Shown: piece after piece, positions 61,141-64,000 of the stretch
How the letters are laid out: every line of letters begins with the position of its first letter
Position numbering within the stretch: the stretch's first letter is position 1
Origin: Paenibacillus xylanexedens
GTDB lineage: Bacteria > Bacillota > Bacilli > Paenibacillales > Paenibacillaceae
Direction: 5' to 3'
NCBI RefSeq assembly: GCF_007680605.1
Contig: NZ_VEIO01000010.1
Location: 62,001 to 126,000 of the forward strand
DNA length: 64,000 nucleotides
Notes under the pieces: generated by a model
Seen by the model: only the letters and a program-made list of their open reading frames with translations
Databases searched by the model: none
What the model was told of the DNA's origin: nothing
Made by a program: the position numbers and the translations under genes

Positions 61141-62820
61141 ATGGGTATCGGTGTAGTGCAAGTAGCGGTCATGCTACTGATCATTTTGTTGCTGGTGAAG
61201 CCGGCGGGCAGTTATTTGGTGAAGGTATTTGACAGGCAGCGAACGGGACTTGATCGCGTGTTTGGCGGGCCGGAGCGGTTATTATATCGGCTGATGGGCG
61301 TACGGGAAGATGAAACGATGGGGTGGAAAAAATATCTGGCCGCGGTGCTCATCTCCAATGCGTTTATGCTGATCCTGATGTTTCTGGTGCTGCGGATGCA
61401 AAAGTTCCTGCCCCTTAATCCGGATGGGATCGATAATATGCCTGCAGCGCAGGCCTTTAACACAGCCGCATCGTTTATGACCAATACCAACTGGCAGTCC
61501 TATACGGGAGAGAACGCTCTATCGTATCTGTCACAACTGCTCGCAGTAACGTTTCCGATGTTCACCTCGGCGGCTACGGGATTTGCGGTGGCGATTGCTT
61601 TTATTCGCGGATTAGTAGGACGCCGGGATGATCTGGGTAACTTTTACGTCGACCTGGTTCGGTCGATTACCCGTATTTTTTTGCCGCTGAGCTTCATCGT
61701 AGCGCTATTCCTTGTATTTCAAGGGGTGCCGCAGACGCTGGCCGGTGCGGTGAACGCAACCACGCTGGAGGGTGCACAGCAGACCATCACCCGCGGGTTA
61801 GTGGCTTCGCTGGAGTCGATTAAACATATCGGAACCAACGGCGGAGGCTGGTTCGGCACCAATGCCGCGCATCCATTTGAAAATCCAACCGCGCTGAGCA
61901 ATCTCGTGCACATCGTTTGTATGATGTTGTTGCCTACGGCACTCGTCTATGCATTTGGCTTGATGGTGAACAACCGGAAACAGGGCTGGACGTTGTTTGC
62001 CGCAATGGGGGTTCTGTTCCTGGTGATGCTGACGACGGTGTTTGTTTCCGAGTATCGCGGAGTGCCTGCGCTGGATGCGAATGGACTACAAACCAATATG
62101 GAAGGTAAAGAGGTCAGGTTTGGTATCTCCGAATCGGCTTTGTTTACGGCTGTAACTACGGCGGCAACGACGGGGTCGGTGAACAATATGCATGAGTCAC
62201 TCACTCCGCTTGGAGGTCTGGTCTCTCTTGCTCAGATGATGCTGAACAATGTATTTGGCGGCAAGGGTGTAGGTTTGTTGAATGGTCTGCTCTATGTCAT
62301 TATCGCGGTCTTTATCTGCGGGTTAATGGTCGGCCGGACACCGGAGTTTCTGGGCAAAAAGATTGAAGGCAAAGAGATCAAGCTGGCCTGTATCGCCTTG
62401 CTGATTCATCCGTTGATTATTCTCGCGCCAACCGCGCTTGCTTTAATGCGGCCGGAGGCTGTGGCCTCCATATCCAATGGCGGTGCTCATGGGCTAACCG
62501 AGGTACTGTACGCTTTTGCCTCAGGGGCGGCCAATAACGGATCGGCTTTTGCGGGACTGAATGCCAACACGGACTTTTACAATATCGCTATCGGGATTGT
62601 GATGTTGCTGGGAAGATATATCTCGATGATTGCGATGCTGGCGATAGCAGGTTCACTTGCCGTGAAACGGGTTGCTCCGGTTACCACCGGAACGCTACGG
62701 ACGCATACGCCGCTATTTGCTGGCATTCTGATCATGATGATTGTGGTTGTAGGTGCACTGACGTTCTTCCCTTCGCTGGCTCTTGGTCCCATCTCAGAGC
62801 ATCTGGCGATGGTGCAATGA
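61141..62820 (+). CDS. kdpA: Potassium-transporting ATPase subunit KdpA
   Basis: 559 aa, about ten membrane helices, the K+-channel-like subunit that binds K+ on the outside. Selectivity-filter loops are visible at about 115-128 (ASFMTNTNWQSYTGE) and 228-248 (SIKHIGTNGGGWFGTNAAHPFENP), with further repeats near 340 (TTAATTGSVNNMHESLTPLGG) and 455. GGGAGGATATG is upstream. It is the first large gene of kdpFAB(C). Expression is expected under K+ limitation; I saw no c-di-AMP riboswitch in the leader. Confidence 0.95.
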   Translation: MGIGVVQVAVMLLIILLLVKPAGSYLVKVFDRQRTGLDRVFGGPERLLYRLMGVREDETMGWKKYLAAVLISNAFMLILMFLVLRMQKFLPLNPDGIDNMPAAQAFNTAASFMTNTNWQSYTGENALSYLSQLLAVTFPMFTSAATGFAVAIAFIRGLVGRRDDLGNFYVDLVRSITRIFLPLSFIVALFLVFQGVPQTLAGAVNATTLEGAQQTITRGLVASLESIKHIGTNGGGWFGTNAAHPFENPTALSNLVHIVCMMLLPTALVYAFGLMVNNRKQGWTLFAAMGVLFLVMLTTVFVSEYRGVPALDANGLQTNMEGKEVRFGISESALFTAVTTAATTGSVNNMHESLTPLGGLVSLAQMMLNNVFGGKGVGLLNGLLYVIIAVFICGLMVGRTPEFLGKKIEGKEIKLACIALLIHPLIILAPTALALMRPEAVASISNGGAHGLTEVLYAFASGAANNGSAFAGLNANTDFYNIAIGIVMLLGRYISMIAMLAIAGSLAVKRVAPVTTGTLRTHTPLFAGILIMMIVVVGALTFFPSLALGPISEHLAMVQ

Positions 62821-62967
62821 GTGAGGGTAGGCGATATGAGATAGATGGTGATGGCTGAAGAAATGGCAGGCGAATAAGCCAGCGGAGCGACAGCGACACA
62901 CCTAATAAACATGGAAGCACGGCAAAGGGTTGAAGTAAGCAAGTACAGTATGGAGGTGGCATTCACA

Positions 62968-64000
62968 ATGAATGCAGTGGAACCAAACAAAGAACATATT
63001 CATCAACGCATCAACCACGCTCAGCATCATCCCGGGTCGAAACGATCTTTAAATAAAGCGATGTTGCTCCAGGCCATGCGAGATGCATTCAAAAAGCTGA
63101 ATCCGATGGTCATGATCAAAAATCCAGTCATGTTTATCGTGGAAGTCGGCGCATTCATTACGTTGCTATTATGTATTGATCCCAATCTATTTACCGCTTC
63201 GGATGCAGGGCGTGGATACAATGTGGCTGTATTTTTTATTCTGCTCTTTACGTTGCTATTTGCCAATTTTGCAGAGGCGCTGGCGGAAGGGCGGGGCAAA
63301 GCACAGGCGGACACCTTGCGTAAGACCAAATCGGATACGATGGCTAATCTGGTGCAGAAGGACGGAACTGTGAAACAAGTCGCTTCGACCGAATTGAAAA
63401 AAGGGGACCTCGTCCGTGTGGAAGCCGGGCAGCTCATTCCAACGGACGGTGAGATTATCGAAGGGTTGGCCTCCATTGATGAATCGGCCATTACAGGGGA
63501 ATCCGCTCCGGTGATCAAGGAAGCCGGAGGCGATTTCTCTTCGGTGACCGGAGGCACACGGGTGACCTCCGATTACATCATCATGCGGGTTCAGACCGAT
63601 CCCGGCGAATCATTCCTGGATCGAATGATCTCACTCGTGGAAGGCGCACAGCGTCAGAAAACACCAAACGAGATTGCCTTGACTACCCTTCTTGCCGTAT
63701 TAACGCTAATCTTCCTGATCGTCATTTTGACAATGGTTCCTATGGCCAATTATCTCGGTATCCGGCTTGATCTGGCCACCTTGATTGCGCTACTTGTCTG
63801 CCTGATTCCAACCACGATCGGCGGCCTGCTGTCCGCCATCGGGATTGCCGGAATGGATCGGGTGACACAGTTTAACGTGCTCGCCATGTCAGGGAAAGCA
63901 GTGGAAGCGGCTGGTGATATCGATACGTTGATTCTGGACAAAACAGGCACGATCACATACGGCAACCGGATGGCTTCTGAATTTATTCCGGTGCAGGGCG
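62968..64000 (+). CDS. kdpB: Potassium-transporting ATPase subunit KdpB (partial, runs off window)
   Basis: First 344 residues of the P-type ATPase that powers Kdp. It shows the actuator TGES loop (DESAITGESAPV, about 171-182) and the phosphorylation motif LDKTGTIT with Asp324. The IPTTIGGLLSAIG membrane loop lies just before it. GGAGGTGG lies 8 nt before the ATG at 62968. An N-terminal extension (EPNKEHIHQRINHAQHHPGS) is His-rich. The gene continues past position 64000, where kdpC would be expected. Confidence 0.95.
   Translation, partial: MNAVEPNKEHIHQRINHAQHHPGSKRSLNKAMLLQAMRDAFKKLNPMVMIKNPVMFIVEVGAFITLLLCIDPNLFTASDAGRGYNVAVFFILLFTLLFANFAEALAEGRGKAQADTLRKTKSDTMANLVQKDGTVKQVASTELKKGDLVRVEAGQLIPTDGEIIEGLASIDESAITGESAPVIKEAGGDFSSVTGGTRVTSDYIIMRVQTDPGESFLDRMISLVEGAQRQKTPNEIALTTLLAVLTLIFLIVILTMVPMANYLGIRLDLATLIALLVCLIPTTIGGLLSAIGIAGMDRVTQFNVLAMSGKAVEAAGDIDTLILDKTGTITYGNRMASEFIPVQG

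Overview
The window reads like a chromosomal segment of a Paenibacillus-type Firmicute. The signs are strong AGGAGG-type ribosome sites with frequent GTG/TTG starts, two oligosaccharide ABC transporters without their own ATPase, a membrane-bound AraC regulator beside an Lpl-type importer, a B. subtilis-like pspA-ydjGHI operon, a bacilliredoxin, MhqR-like operators and a kdp operon. I see no rRNA, tRNA, CRISPR array, complete transposase or prophage.

Layout. 0-7.4 kb: end of a sugar ABC operon (two permeases), a polysaccharide deacetylase, a YbdG-type MscS channel, an AraC regulator read in frame into a siderophore-binding lipoprotein, and an aldo/keto reductase. 7.4-11.8 kb: GH38 alpha-mannosidase divergent from an AraC regulator, with a perfect cre site between them. 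11.9-13.0 kb: HxlR regulator divergent from RidA, followed by a collapsed mazEF locus. 13.1-18.3 kb: a four-carbon acid sugar (threonate/erythronate) operon kdgT-dtnK-pdxA on the minus strand, with a PrpR-like regulator whose AAA+ domain has lost its sigma-54 motif. 18.5-22.9 kb: pspA-ydjGHI envelope-stress operon behind a sigma-W-like promoter. 22.9-27.4 kb: quinone reductase/HxlR pair, DUF896, VOC ring-cleaving dioxygenase (two MhqR-like boxes), LtrA. 27.6-55.6 kb: a large glycan-use locus with two GH3, two GH29, GH35, GH38, a sialidase-like propeller, three sugar isomerase/epimerases, a Gfo/Idh oxidoreductase, an LplABC importer and its membrane AraC sensor. 55.8-60.6 kb: accessory genes including a membrane-anchored bacilliredoxin and a DUF5986-like/ImmA-IrrE pair. 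60.8-64 kb: kdp potassium ATPase operon with two tiny membrane peptides, cut off inside kdpB.

The glycoside hydrolases lack signal peptides, so the locus most likely imports fucosylated, galactosylated and mannosylated oligosaccharides and trims them in the cytoplasm.

The most unusual non-coding signal is a family of 154-194 nt intergenic elements: four full copies, one 3' remnant and one 'solo' scar. They can fold into a long branched hairpin, and the arms differ between copies in ways that keep pairing. They lie only between co-directional genes, so a structured RNA or a small palindromic mobile element is plausible.
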